From Atrina japonica (taxonomy: Eukaryota > Mollusca > Bivalvia > Pterioida > Pinnidae): DNA of 64,000 nucleotides. The position numbers were made by a program, and so were the translations under genes. The notes under the pieces were generated by a model that saw nothing but the letters and a program-made list of their open reading frames with translations, had not been told where the DNA came from and made no database searches. Where the stretch lies: contig BROG01000075.1 in the NCBI GenBank assembly GCA_030159075.1, forward strand, positions 310,001 to 374,000, given 5' to 3'. Shown piece by piece: positions 35,601 through 49,679 of the stretch. How positions within the stretch are numbered: position 1 is the stretch's first letter; every line of letters starts with the position of its first letter.

Positions 35601-36984
35601 TATCATCATATTTCTCTTAAACATTTTGAAGTAAAATACTTTGTTATCTGTTATGTTTATATTTTGACAAATGAAATATAAAGATAAACATCAGGATTTT
35701 CACTCCCTGGATACCTTCATATTTTCGCCTATGATTATTTTTGCCCTTGTTTGCCAGGGATCATATTCGTCCTAAATTCACCCTAAGTAACAAGTCGCAT
35801 GGATTACATGTATATCCATGCTTCAAATATTTACCTTGGAAATATCGTTTCCATTCTAAATTTTCTAAATTCACCCTCTCATATCAGGGCGAAAACAGCG
35901 GAAATAAAAGGGGGGGGCGAAAATTTCCACGTATAGAATATTTATTTTACAGGTGATGCAATATTTAAGTCATAATATATTTGTAAGTCTCAGAACATTT
36001 GTAACAATATACAAGTTATAAGCTGAATTTTTCAAATTCATATTGATTTATTTTAAAATATAACTAGGCTTATAGATAGATGTATTTCAAGTTACACTTA
36101 ACTTTTTTTAATTCTGAAAACGGATTTCGTATCAAAATAAAGGTCAACTATTTGTTGAAGATGGTAGAATAATGCGAATCATTAGCTACCATATTGTAAT
36201 ACTTAAGTGTAATACCTTTCTAATCATCTGGTAAAAAAGAGACTTCCTGATTCATATCTATTTATATATTCCCAATGATATGGACGGCTGCAATCATTTT
36301 ACCAGTGCTACGAACTTTTGCTTTTTAAAGTACAAAGGTCATGATAGTCAGTAATGAATTTGATACAACATTTGAAATGAAAGACCGTAAGAACATTGGG
36401 TGTGTATAGGCAGTGACCTTTATGTATTCTCCCTCTTTGTAGCTAAAACAGGCAGTCAATAAATGGTGAAATATGTTTTCCCTGATTCGCAACTGAAAAC
36501 AAAAATGCATTTTCGTGTAAAATTATGAACGATATAACCTTAAATAACACAACTGATTACAAAGTTATAGTATGTAAGGTAAAGCAGTACACTGTATTCA
36601 GATTAAATATTTTGGGCGGATATATTGACTCCTAGGTAGAGGACAAACTTTTACGCATTCACATGAGTCTATCTGACCTGAATTATTCCTCTGTTTATAG
36701 TCTGTACAAGGTATAATGTAGAGAAGAATGTTGTCACGCAGAGTATGTGTGTGTGTGTCTTTAACTAATCGTAACGTTGACATTGTTTTGGATATTATAT
36801 AATATTGGAATCACAATTCAGATAGTTAACTTTCCTATGGGTTTCATATGATTATTGGAACTCAAATACCAGACAGTTGACATCGTTCTGGGTTTTATAT
36901 ACTTTTGGAATCACATCTCAGAGAGTTGTCATTATCATATATTTACTGATTAAAGCTAGCTATTTTCCTAAAATTGACTGCAAA

Positions 36985-37435
36985 TTACTATTACCCCGAA
37001 AAAGGGTGTGGTGATTGAGTAATTACTAACCTGTGGCTGGAGAGTTTTGTGTCAGCAACTCGGAGCATGAAGCGCCGTCCTAATTGTAATGTTTGTTTCG
37101 GTATAATAAGTAAAATTGAAGAAGTACCAGTTGACAATAGAAACTCAAGCCTATTAGAACACGACGAATAAGATATACAAACGGTCTCCACTTGGAGAAC
37201 AGCTGCGAATTCCAAACGGGATAGGACAAGGTGTCCGAAAGGAGTCAGCGTCTTCTGCTGGCATGCCACACCCGTCGCAAATATTCCATAGAAACCTTTA
37301 TAGTTTGATGAACGTGTGAAATTTGGTGAAAAGGTCAAGTTTGGGGAAGATGTCAAGTTCGGTGAAAAACACGATTGGTGAAAGAGAGTCACTGTCTGTG
37401 GTCGTGCTCCAGAATACTATCTAATAGTTAAATTA
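36985..37435 (-). repeat. Truncated PLE 3' end, homologous to 20711-20995
   Basis: Shared blocks include AAACTCAAGNCNATTANAAC, AGGTGTCCGNAAGGAGTCAG, TCTTCTGCTGGCAT and AGAATACTATCTAA. In P1 the same sequence follows the RT stop codon, so this is a 5'-truncated PLE tail. Confidence 0.75.
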
Positions 37436-37510
37436 TACCATTGAGGTTCTGGTTGCCCTTGACTAGGCCTATGTCCGTATTTCCCTCGGCTTCGCTTTCC
37501 TTATAGATTC

Positions 37511-37726
37511 TTTTAAGATAACTGCGTTTCTCACTTGACACTTTCGCGTGGTATCAAGATGTTAAGTGCCCAATATAAATCAAACCATACCCAATGAAAT
37601 ACAAATCATACACAGGGTACAACGTGCCTTTAAAGGATATAATTTGTATGGAACGTTTTGGGTATGAAACTTCTTGATGCCACTTGGAAGTGTTAGTGCG
37701 CAGGTAGGAACGCAGTTATCTTAAAA
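37511..37726. mobile_element. Palindromic MITE, copy 2
   Basis: The ends TTTTAAGATAACTGCGTTTC and GGAACGCAGTTATCTTAAAA are inverted repeats extending about 50 bp inwards to GGTATCAAG and CTTGATGCC. The CACTTCC...GGCATCAAG segment and the ACCCAATGAAA centre link it to copy 1 at 31174-31396. Confidence 0.82.
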
Positions 37727-38331
37727 CGGTTTATTGTATAATGATTTGTATTTTCCTCTTGTGATAATATTTTTTTCTAGGTGTGATGAAATAGGTATTG
37801 AATGGATATAAGGGGAAACAGCACTTTCATTGTCCCTCTAATCCTAACCTATTGCCATTTAAAAATGTTCAAGGTTTTATATAATTTTTGGAATCACATC
37901 TCAGACAATTGACATTATTATTGGTTTATATAATTTTTGGTATCACATCTCAGACATTTAACATATAACATATTGTTTTATATAATTTTTGGTATCACAT
38001 CTCAGACAGTTGACATTATTATTGGTTTATATAATTTTGGAATCACATCTCAGACAGTTGACATTATTATTGGTTTATAAAATTTTTGGAATCACATCTC
38101 AGACAGTTGACATTATTATTGGTTTATATAATTTTTGGAATCACATCTCAGACATTTGACATTACTCTAAGTTTATATAATTTTTGGAATCACATCTCAG
38201 ACATTTAACATTATTATTGGTTTATATAATTTTTGGAATCACATCTCAGACATTTGATATTGCTCTTGGTATATATAATTTTTGAATTCACATCACGGAT
38301 ATTTAACATTGTTCTTGGTTTATGTTAAATG

Positions 38332-38982
38332 TATAAAAATCTCAGATACCAAAGTATAAATTAATAAAATGTCCAGGATATTGATACAAATCCGGTAAAA
38401 ATGGACAAACACGGACTTCTGGAAACCAAGAGGTGGGATCAGGTGCCATGGAGGAGTAAGCATCCCCTGTCGATCGGTCACGGTAATTATTAATTGACAA
38501 AACGTCGTCGATATATCTAAATGTCAAATTAAAAGACACCGCTAACTTTTTCTTCCTTTGTTTCAGCAGTTTCTGAATGAAGTCTGCTTCGTATGAATAA
38601 AGGAACAGGTCGGCTAATAGAGGGGCACAATGCCGACAGTTTGTTGAAAGACGACGTCTCGGAACATTACAAATATATTGTTTATTAGAAATTCCAGCAT
38701 GTTTTTTCATATCAACTTCATGTATTTCGTGTATTTATGTGTAGAATCAGACTGGTGTTTGACGAAATAAGTATCCTGATAGCCAATTACTAGATATTTA
38801 AATTTTCGGATACCACCTTTAGTGAAAAAACAGTTGTCTATGATGCTAAAAAGTTTTTCTTTTAAACTTTTATGTGGATTAGTTGTGTAAAGAGTAGAGA
38901 AGTCATAAGTTTTGATACTGTGAATTCGAGAAAAATTGTGTGCATTCAAATTTTCTAAAAGCTGTCCGATTTTTGGAATCAC
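38332..38982 (-). mobile_element. Penelope-like element P5, internally deleted RT
   Basis: On the minus strand: LLENLNAHNFSRIHSIKTYD, FSTLYTTNPHKSLKEKLFSI, YLVIGYQDTYFVKHQSDSTH, then after a break CAPLLADLFLYSYEADFIQK and RYIDDVLSINN (intact YIDD). Coding sequence then jumps directly into 3' sequence (GDAYSSMAPDPTSWF), so the RT C-terminus is deleted. The element interrupts the 49-bp array at both edges. Confidence 0.85.
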
Positions 38983-39010
38983 ATCTCAGACAGTTGATAT
39001 TGTTCATGTT

Positions 39011-40665
<1,655 letters not shown>

Positions 40666-41769
40666 CGGTAAATTGAAAAATTGAACGATCTTCACCGAAG
40701 CGTGACGTTGAGTTTGTCGTCCTGAGCTACTAGATAGACGACGATTGATTGCTATGTATCAAAACTCACAAGGTTTACTCAAAAATATGTTTGTCTAACT
40801 TTTTATTATTTCTTTTAGATGAAACACACAAAATTTATGCTGCGACTTAACATACTTTTATAATTACGACAGTTTAAGATAATAATGGAAATAATTGCTT
40901 ATTTGAAGAAAACGTTATTCTAAAAGTTCATAAACTTGACCGAATTAGTTTGGGTATGAACATTATGACAAAATACTTATGTACTGCTTATTCATTCACA
41001 TCCAGAAGTGTTAAAAACAATCATATATTCAAAATACTGAAATTAATGTGGAGCTTGGATATATAGTAAATTGGTGACTTCCGGTCCTGATCTTGTGTCT
41101 AAATATTCTATATCTTTATATTGGGATTATCGTTCCATCACAATTGTATTTTTTTACATGTTGTCACAATATTTCTACAGACTTTTACTGTAGTCAGGAT
41201 GAGACAATATCTTATATTTGTCTACAACTATCTTCTAACAACTATTGAGTGTAATAAAGATATCATACTTTACGAAGTAGTTGCCATAAGACAAGAGAAA
41301 ACAGTTGGTTTCCGTGTTGGTTTGTAATAAATGATAGATACCAAATTAATCGTCAGGACGTTCAGTAGACAAATATTATAAACATAATACCAAAGTTATA
41401 ATGCTCAAGACGATATCGTTTCTGTCAATTAGACTTCATCAGTTGAGCTCCAATTTGAAAAGTATGTGTTTTCCAAAGATAAAGTGGTATCATACAAGGC
41501 CAAATAATATCTCTAAAAGTATAGCCGAAATCCGTCTGAGAGTAACCGCTGTAAAAAAAAATGACTATCTTAGCTTTAGACAATTTTCGAATTTAAATAG
41601 TGTTAACAGTGTCAAATATTACTTTTGTATAAGATGAGCAGCTGGTACCGAAATACAAGGTACTAGGTTTATGTATACCCTCGTTTTTTGTGGTTATCCG
41701 ACATGAAATATTGCTTTAGTATAAAATAATCAGCTGGTACCGAAATACCTGTTACTCGCTTTTTTAATG

Positions 41770-43180
41770 TACCTACAAACGATACTGATTTTGAGCTACA
41801 ATATTTATATTGGATACCTAAACTTCACAAAACCCCATATAAACAGAGGTTTTGTACGAATCACATAAGATGGCGCGGCGGAGTAACCTTTGATTATTTG
41901 ATTGTCGGATGATTCTACTGACTGTTCGGTTATGAAAAGCTGCAGGGAAAAACGTTTTATTTCTCATTGATACTCTCTTAAGTATATTGACAATAGGAAC
42001 GATTACTGTAGCCAGGGTAATTTTAATGTTATGCTTTATCACCTAAACTTTAAACTCGCCCAGATCAAAAAAGGGTTGACAAGGCTCCACCTCGCCAGGT
42101 AAATGAATTTTACTATACATAGCAAATGTTCTACCAAACATTTATCTTTACTCCTTATTAAGATACTGACAGCCGCCAAGGGGAAACTTCAGCAATTCTG
42201 TACAGTTGCTAATTTCAGAAGCGGTGAAAATCAAAAACAACTTCTAGAAAATTTGAAGGCTCACAATTTTTCTCAAATTCACGGTATCAAAACATACCAT
42301 TTTTCTACTCTTTACACAACAATTCCACATGAAAAATTGCATGAGACTTTTCAGCATCATCGACATCTTTCTACATTAAAGGTGGTACCCGAAAATTTAA
42401 ATAACTAGTCATTGGTTATCATGATACTTATTTTGTCCAACTCCACTCTGATTCTAAACATAAATACACTGAAGCTGATATAAAAAGATGCTAGGATTTC
42501 TGATAGACAATATAATTTTAATGTTCAGAGACGTGGTCTTTCAACAAACTGTCGATATTTCTATTGGAACCAATTGTGCTTCTTTAATGGCTAACCTGTT
42601 CCTTTTATACATACGAAGCATACTTTATTCAGAAACTACTGAATCCAAAAAGAAATCCAATATATTCCAGCGAACTATAAATTAAAGCACACACTCTTCA
42701 TACTTAGACATTTTACTTACTAAAGACACAGAAATCAACAAAATACAAAAGGACGATTTCGGCTTTCCCATTGCAAATTTCTCAAATTTAAGTAGTAATA
42801 TCCCATAATTACCTGTATATGGCGTGTATATTTCACGAATGATCCGATATGACAGGGGTTCAACATATAAACATTTTATATACAGAGGTAGACTACTCAC
42901 TGATAAATTATTGACAAAGGGCTATTGAAAGCCGCGTTTGATATCAACCTTCCGCAAATTTTACGGTCGGTATATTAGTCTTGTTTGCGATTACTCTGTT
43001 AAACTAGGTGAAATGTTGAGTTGCCTGTCCAATAGATGTTGAGACGTCTGCACCTATTGTGACGAGGATCTGTTTTTCACGTATCTCATTTGGATTTGAT
43101 TGTGGACGGCGGATGTGATAGGTTAGTAGGAGATGCTTACTACTTCATGATACCTGATCCCACCTCTTGATGTTCACTAT
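41770..43180 (+). mobile_element. Penelope-like element P6, decayed and interrupted by a MITE
   Basis: YLYWIPKLHKTPYKQR (41790-41850) is followed by the MITE at 41854-42113. Coding homology then resumes: CSTKHLSLLLIKILTAAKGK, LLENLKAHNFSQIHGIKTYH and FSTLYTTIPHEKLHETF. Frameshifted palm and C-terminal relics follow, and 3' sequence (ATACCTGATCCCACCTCTTG) ends near 43170. The copy is inactive. Confidence 0.82.
41854..42113 (-). mobile_element. ~250-bp MITE family, copy C, inserted in PLE P6
   Basis: It begins GTACGAATCACATAAGATGG and ends GTAAATGAATTTTAC, the reverse complement of the copy A layout. PLE codons flank it on both sides, so insertion happened after the PLE. Confidence 0.8.
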
Positions 43181-43536
43181 ATCTTACTAAAAATATAGAT
43201 GTTATTTATTGGTTGCTTTGCTTCAGAATCGATACAGCTACCGATAGTTTGCCTTGTAAAGCACACCAGCATTTATTTTGTCATTTTTCACTGATAATAA
43301 TGAAACATTCGGGCACAGAAACTAAAGGCAGACATTTTGTAAATGTATTAAAATGCTCTTGGTTTTGGGATGATTTAGTTCAGAAAAGTTAGCGAGATTC
43401 TTTATCTAAGCCAAAAGTCATGGTGTGTGTGTGTCTCGGTCAACAAGAACTCTTTGATTTGCACCTTAAATGGTGCGCAAGTGATAAAACAATTGATAAG
43501 CCGGCCTACTACAATATTGACAGAGACAAAGTCTAG

Positions 43537-43544
43537 TATAAAAG
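43537..43544 (+). promoter_or_regulatory. TATA box of the ShKT-mucin gene
   Basis: TATAAAAG lies 30 bp upstream of an initiator-like TCAGA (43565-43569). The predicted 5' leader runs from about 43567 to 43716 without an intron and contains a two-codon upstream ORF (ATG ATC TAG at about 43613). Spacing fits a core promoter; no transcript data are available here. Confidence 0.6.
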
Positions 43545-43716
43545 CTGACGAAAGAACAGTTTGGTCAGAATTTTGGATTCTCTGGCCATAGATAAGACCA
43601 TTTGACCTACTATGATCTAGAGTGAAACTAACAGCTGGTAAAATCTTATCTTAACCAGAGAACGTAGTGCCGTGTCATTAGACCTTTTATTTTCAAAGGA
43701 GGTAGTTGTTAGTCCA

Positions 43717-43879
43717 ATGCAAGGAACAAATATGATATTGACAATTGTATGTTGTAACTTTTTACTGGCGATAGCCAACGCTCAACTCGGGAACGGAGTA
43801 CCAACGACGCCTTTCTTCAGCTTATTTTTTGGTACCCAACAACCATCACAAGCGCCACCTTCGGGAGGATTTGACATAA
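43717..43879 (+). CDS. ShKT-mucin exon 1: signal peptide
   Basis: ATG at 43717, or more likely the better-context ATG at 43732, starts the hydrophobic signal [17 protein letters not shown], followed by [20 protein letters not shown]. The strong donor GTGAGT begins at 43880. Reading through instead gives a few more codons (with CPEYCQQ) before a stop at 43948. Confidence 0.82.
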
Positions 43880-44500
43880 GTGAGTACGAATGTCCAGAAT
43901 ACTGTCAACAGAATGTCCCTTATGGTCTGTTGGTTGTCATTCCTATATAAAAATATGGTTGCATAATGTATGTACATTTACCCACAGGATTTATACAAAA
44001 ATTATTTAATACATGTACATATGCCCTGATATTATAGCAGGATTTATTTTGACAATATGGACGACATGAGAGTTAACATTATAATTGGCATGATTACATT
44101 GAAATACAATGTGTATTCAAAGACAGATACGGTCAGCGGCAGACCCCACCCATGAATTTTATATATATTACCTTTATCTTAATTCATTCGTGGACTTGTG
44201 TCCATAGTTGTGTTTCATAGTTTACTGCAACAATCATCTTATCTTTTACGTCTAATCAAATAGAACAATTTGGTTTCAAGTCTCATTAGAAAAACACAAA
44301 TAATAACAAAATAAATTGTTGTTTTGGACTCTTAACGTCATTAGAATTACCTATTACAATCCTGTAAAGATATTTTTAATATCTACAGACTGCAAGGACA
44401 AGCTAGATAACTGCAATTCATTCGGGAAATCCTCATGTGTTGCACCATACCGTGAATGGGCTCAGGATTACTGCCCACAATACTGTGGATTTTGTACAGG

Positions 44501-44545
<45 letters not shown>

Positions 44546-47500
44546 GTCTATCTATCTATCTATCTATCTATCGTTCTATCGTTCTATCTTTTATCTATCT
44601 ATCGTTCTATCAGTCAGTTTTAATTCTTGGACTATTCGTAGAACTGAGGAGCACCTCCTAACTGATACTATTTCAAACAAGAAGGTTCTGTATTATGTAG
44701 GTTATATAGGATTATTACCTGTTTATATTGTATGCCTTGGTTATCTCTACTGAATAACTTTCTCGATAATCGTGTTTTGGATGTGTGATCCAACAGGGAA
44801 TTAATATATTTGTAGGTTCGGGTTTATTCATCTTTTAGTGTATGACACTTCCTCTATTAGATTAAAGAAATAGGTATTACAAATGAACAGTTACAGATTC
44901 TTACTTTTAACACTGGCAATGAATATTGACGTATCAAGGGGGAATTTTATTTAATACAAAACCAAAGAATTTCACTTCGGCAAAATAAAACTTTAATTTT
45001 CAATTATTTTCAGTAACTAGTAAATAGGATTTGGTTCATTTTTGCATATTTGCCGATGACCTTATCATACTATGATAATAGTGAGTTAGTTGTGTGTATT
45101 ACATCACACAGTAACTGAACCAAATTCTTAGGAAAATCCAGCGTTCTGAAAATAAATGTGATATCTCATGGATTTCATATGACGTGATCATATTTTGGTT
45201 ATTTTTCCAGATTTTGGTCAAATTCCGTAAATAACGTATATTTTATTGTCGTTAAAGTAAAATTTAAGAATCGTGTTTACATTTCTTTATATTTTTGGGG
45301 TTAATCCCATATATTTTGTTTACACTTTTGTGTAAATCCGGATAATATTTAAAAGGGAAAATGATTTATTTTACACCACTACTTTGAGACAGATCAAAAT
45401 CCAACAGTAATAATTACTAATATATGTATTGTTGATATGCCCTGTTCAATCAGGGGAGCTAACTCCGATGAAGGAACTTATCAGATATTTCTCTTCATAT
45501 TGCAGGACCAACAACACCCCCACCGCCATGTACAGACAAACTAGAAGACTGTCATTTGTATGGTTCTAATATTTGTTCAGATATCAAATACGAACCCTGG
45601 GTGCTAGAGAATTGTAGATACTATTGTCGGCAATGTACAGGTAATAACAAAAATATTAATTCGATTTGATTTGCAATTATTTGAGAAAATTCATTATTCA
45701 CACTATTGTGTGTTTCAAATTTGACATCTGATTGACACATACTCAGTAGAAAGATCATCGTTTATTTCAAGGGCAGGGGCTGCTTGATAATAAGGATTTA
45801 TGAACTTCTATCCTAAACTTTGTTCCTTTAAACACTTATGTGGCAAAAATAACATTTATTTTTTGCACGTACCAATTACAATATTTTTATCGCTTTAATT
45901 TCCCTAATATTGTAGTTTAAAATAACAATTTGCAAATATTCCTTTCATTGCCTCCTGTATCATAATTATGAACCTGAACCTTACATGTTTGTTTACATGA
46001 TTAGCATGATACCACGTGACTATTATGGCCAAAAGTATCACTAGTAACCAACTCTACCGCGTGAAATGACCAATTATTAATGAAAAGATTGAAACCGATT
46101 ACCGACTGCAAGCAGTATAAAAAGGAGCAAAATGCTGTATTAAACGTTTAAATATTCATGTCTAACCATATCAATACTTACAATTATACATGAATTTAGA
46201 TAAATAAATATTCAAACTTTGAAAATAAAAATTAAATTATGTGTCCAATAAGCTAGCTAAGAATATTTATGCCTTATTAGGTAATGCCTAAAAAATGACA
46301 AGCAATATATTGAAATGCATTTACTATATACACTGATAATTCATTCCAGTTTTCAGAAAACCACAAAACTTTATTTCTTTATTTATTTGTCTTAAATTTC
46401 AGCTGCTCAGTTGCCGATTGCTGATTCCAAAACAACAACGATTCCACCCGAGAGTAAGTTTATTCGGAAATAATGCATTGCTTCTGTGTTGTGATTGTTT
46501 TCGGTTTATCGTTATGACCGTCAATAATGGGTTTTAATTATCATTTTTCACATTCAGTTTTACATGAGCGTTACTGGCAGAACCGTTTCAATTAACACCG
46601 ACTGTTAATCAATGTATTTTACTTCCAAATTCAAACAATGATCGAGGTTTTGAAATATCATAACACTGAAAGGCGGGCTCACAATATTCAAGTCCTAATG
46701 TTGCCTTCTTTTATTCTGAGGGTAATACGGACATCATACTTATCATTCCCGTGTTCTGCCTAGCACTCTCTGAATCTTCGCATTCGAAAGGTTAAAAATT
46801 GTTTCCAATATACAAGAATTTATAATTAGAAGAAATTCTGTTTCCATAAATAATCTAGATAATGTTGAAGCCACTGTAGTAATAAAATCAGAAAATTTCA
46901 ATACATATTTTAAACACAGTATTCATGCACTTTATCATATCGCTGCACGCAGTTAATTTTAATGGTAATGGGGACATCACATGCGCAAAAAGTCGATTGC
47001 GCACAACTCGACTATTGCTATAGCCATATTTCGCATTTGCCGATATGCCCGGTTAAAATCCCCGTGTTAATTAAACAATATGAGCTTAGATAGAAAATGT
47101 AAACTTAACGTGTTTCACATCAAACATCATCTTTGTGTAAATTAAATTCACGGCGTATAGATACTGGCAAAATCTGAATTCTGTGTTACAACATGACTAA
47201 CGTTCGATTTATTTTTTGAACTCCTCGAGATTAATACTTTGGTGATTGTTATATTTATCTCAAGTTTTACGCATCCAGTTATGATTATTCTTACATACAC
47301 GCTAATAACGTCGTTTAGTCTAATGTCACAAGAGGCCCTCTTCCTTGTTTTGGACATTTTACTGACGTAACCGGGCAATGTTGTAAAATTATATTTTGAA
47401 GATTTTTCTTCTAATTATTTTGCTTTGATCTTGAATGAGGCTTACCATATGTTATTTGTGTGAGACGGATAGAACTGGAAGATAAATTATACTTTAACAT

Positions 47501-48829
47501 GCACACTGAGATAATTTTCTTCAATTGCCGTTATTACAATTTTGTTTACGTATGTTACAGAATGTGTTGACAAACTGAACTGCAATAGTTACGGCAAACC
47601 GGCCTGTACACAATATGCTGACTGGGCACATGACAACTGTATGAATTATTGTGAATTCTGTAAGGGTAAGTAAAATGGCGGCATATCGTGATAAATGATA
47701 ACTGGTCCGTCTATGATACATGAGCGCACACGGTTAAATTTTATCTTCTACAATTTGTACAGATCGGAGGGTCAAAACTTTCTTTCCACGTAAGTTTATG
47801 CACTTGACTTGATGTTATATCTACTTAAAATAGTGCAAATTACCAGAAAGTCCAATCTAATTCACTGTACGAGTTTTTATAAAGAATATTTTTACCATTT
47901 GCCTTAATTGGTTATGCCTTTTTTTCAAAACATTGCAATACAAGATATTTTCCGCTTTGTAGAAACATCGTATGCTGTTGTAAAAAATTAACTTTCAAGT
48001 GTGCTTTATTTAGCAAAGAAAACTCTTCCGTTACATCCATTCTTGTGTTCCTTTTAAATCGATCACCATGTATCCTGTTTGTATTCTTTTTTCTCAGGAT
48101 TGCCAACTCCACCTCAGGCCTGTGAAGACAAGATCCCCAACTGTGCAGCGTACCGACAAACTGCATGTACAGATGAGAAATATCGACCATGGGCAGAAGA
48201 GAACTGCAGGAAACACTGTCAATTTTGTACCAGCTCTGGAGGTATGTTTTTCCTAATCTTAGATTTTGAGTATCCAGTGTTGATTAAGTTTAAAGCGTTA
48301 TAGATATTACTGATATGTAGTAATTGAATCATTTATAACTATATAGAGGTCTAAGATGTATAAATGTATAGATACTAGTAACGCAAGTCCATAAGACATG
48401 TATATGGTCAATTTTGGAAAATATAGAGGTGGGATCAGGTGCTATGGGGGGAAGAAATGCATCCACTTGATTCTCGAAACTACAAAGCAATTATATGTCT
48501 GTTATTCCTTGTGTAAAATAATTGATTACTAGTATGAAAATGTGAATAAATCATTGGCTTTTATCTATTAAATTACGCAGTGCTCAGCATTATTGTTGAT
48601 TCCAATATGAAACAATAAACAAGTTAAGACTCTGAGCTCATTTGACCATACTGAAGTAACACCGTTTCCATTTTCACATCACCTTGGCTTTTAATCACAG
48701 CGTTCACAGTATTCATTGCATAGTTAAGTTAACCCACATCAGCTCATCGGCATTGTGATACATTTCATACAGTATTTTGCAAAACTAAAAGAATCACGAG
48801 ATTGTTTGTAATATTTGGAAGTGTGTGTG

Positions 48830-48864
<35 letters not shown>

Positions 48865-49210
48865 CTGTCTGTCTGTCTGTCTGTGTGTGTGTGTGTGTGT
48901 GAAATGATTATATCGTGCTTGCTTCATTATACTGCTTTATCCATATTCCTGGCGGTTTTCGGATTTTTAACCAAAAGCATCGTCGGAGACCATTGGAATT
49001 TCCCTGCTTTTAAATGCGATCATGCTTGTAGTTCATGTTTTCATATACCACAACGGCGAACAGTACCTTTCAGGTAACATACTATTTGATGGCATAATTC
49101 AATCAAAACATATAATTAAAACATAAAGTTATTTATTATTGAATATTAGTACACACTGAATAGAATTACACAAATTTTGACATTTTCTTTACAAGCAGGA
49201 TAAGACTTTA

Positions 49211-49279
<69 letters not shown>

Positions 49280-49601
49280 ATATTTCCATTCGAATATTTT
49301 ATTTCTCACAATATTTATATAAATATATATATATTTCAGGTGGAAACGTTCCAAGCATTCCACAGACTCCAAGTCCGGGGATGAATTTCCCCACACCTCA
49401 AGGTATTCAGGTTACTCCCACTTTATACCATGGGTAGAGAAAACTCCATTGTGTCAGAATAAACCCATGGAGACTATCGTTGCAAATGTTCTTTAATTGA
49501 TCTTAATATCAGCATCTTACTTTCCAGCATGAAAAGTGAATAAACCACATTGTACACGGGCGTTTTATTGTTGTCATTTCGTGAATTACTGACAATATTA
49601 T

Positions 49602-49679
<78 letters not shown>

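Larger units (their letters stand above)
36780..39010. repeat. 49-bp minisatellite interrupted by three insertions
   Basis: Units of the form GGTTTATATAATTTTTGGAA, TCACATCTCAGACAGTTGAC and ATTATTATT occur at 37870-38325, as diverged copies at 36785-36945, and as a single unit at 38971-39010. Between them lie a PLE 3' end (36985-37435), a palindromic MITE (37511-37726) and PLE P5 (38332-38969). This array is unrelated in sequence to the one at 34760 although both have a 49-bp period. Confidence 0.85.

Noticed and set aside
43880..43950. Read-through of exon 1 encoding [15 protein letters not shown] as part of a ShKT domain
   Set aside because: A consensus GTGAGT donor at 43880 joins in phase to a complete ShKT exon. 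The read-through has only two cysteines and stops at once.
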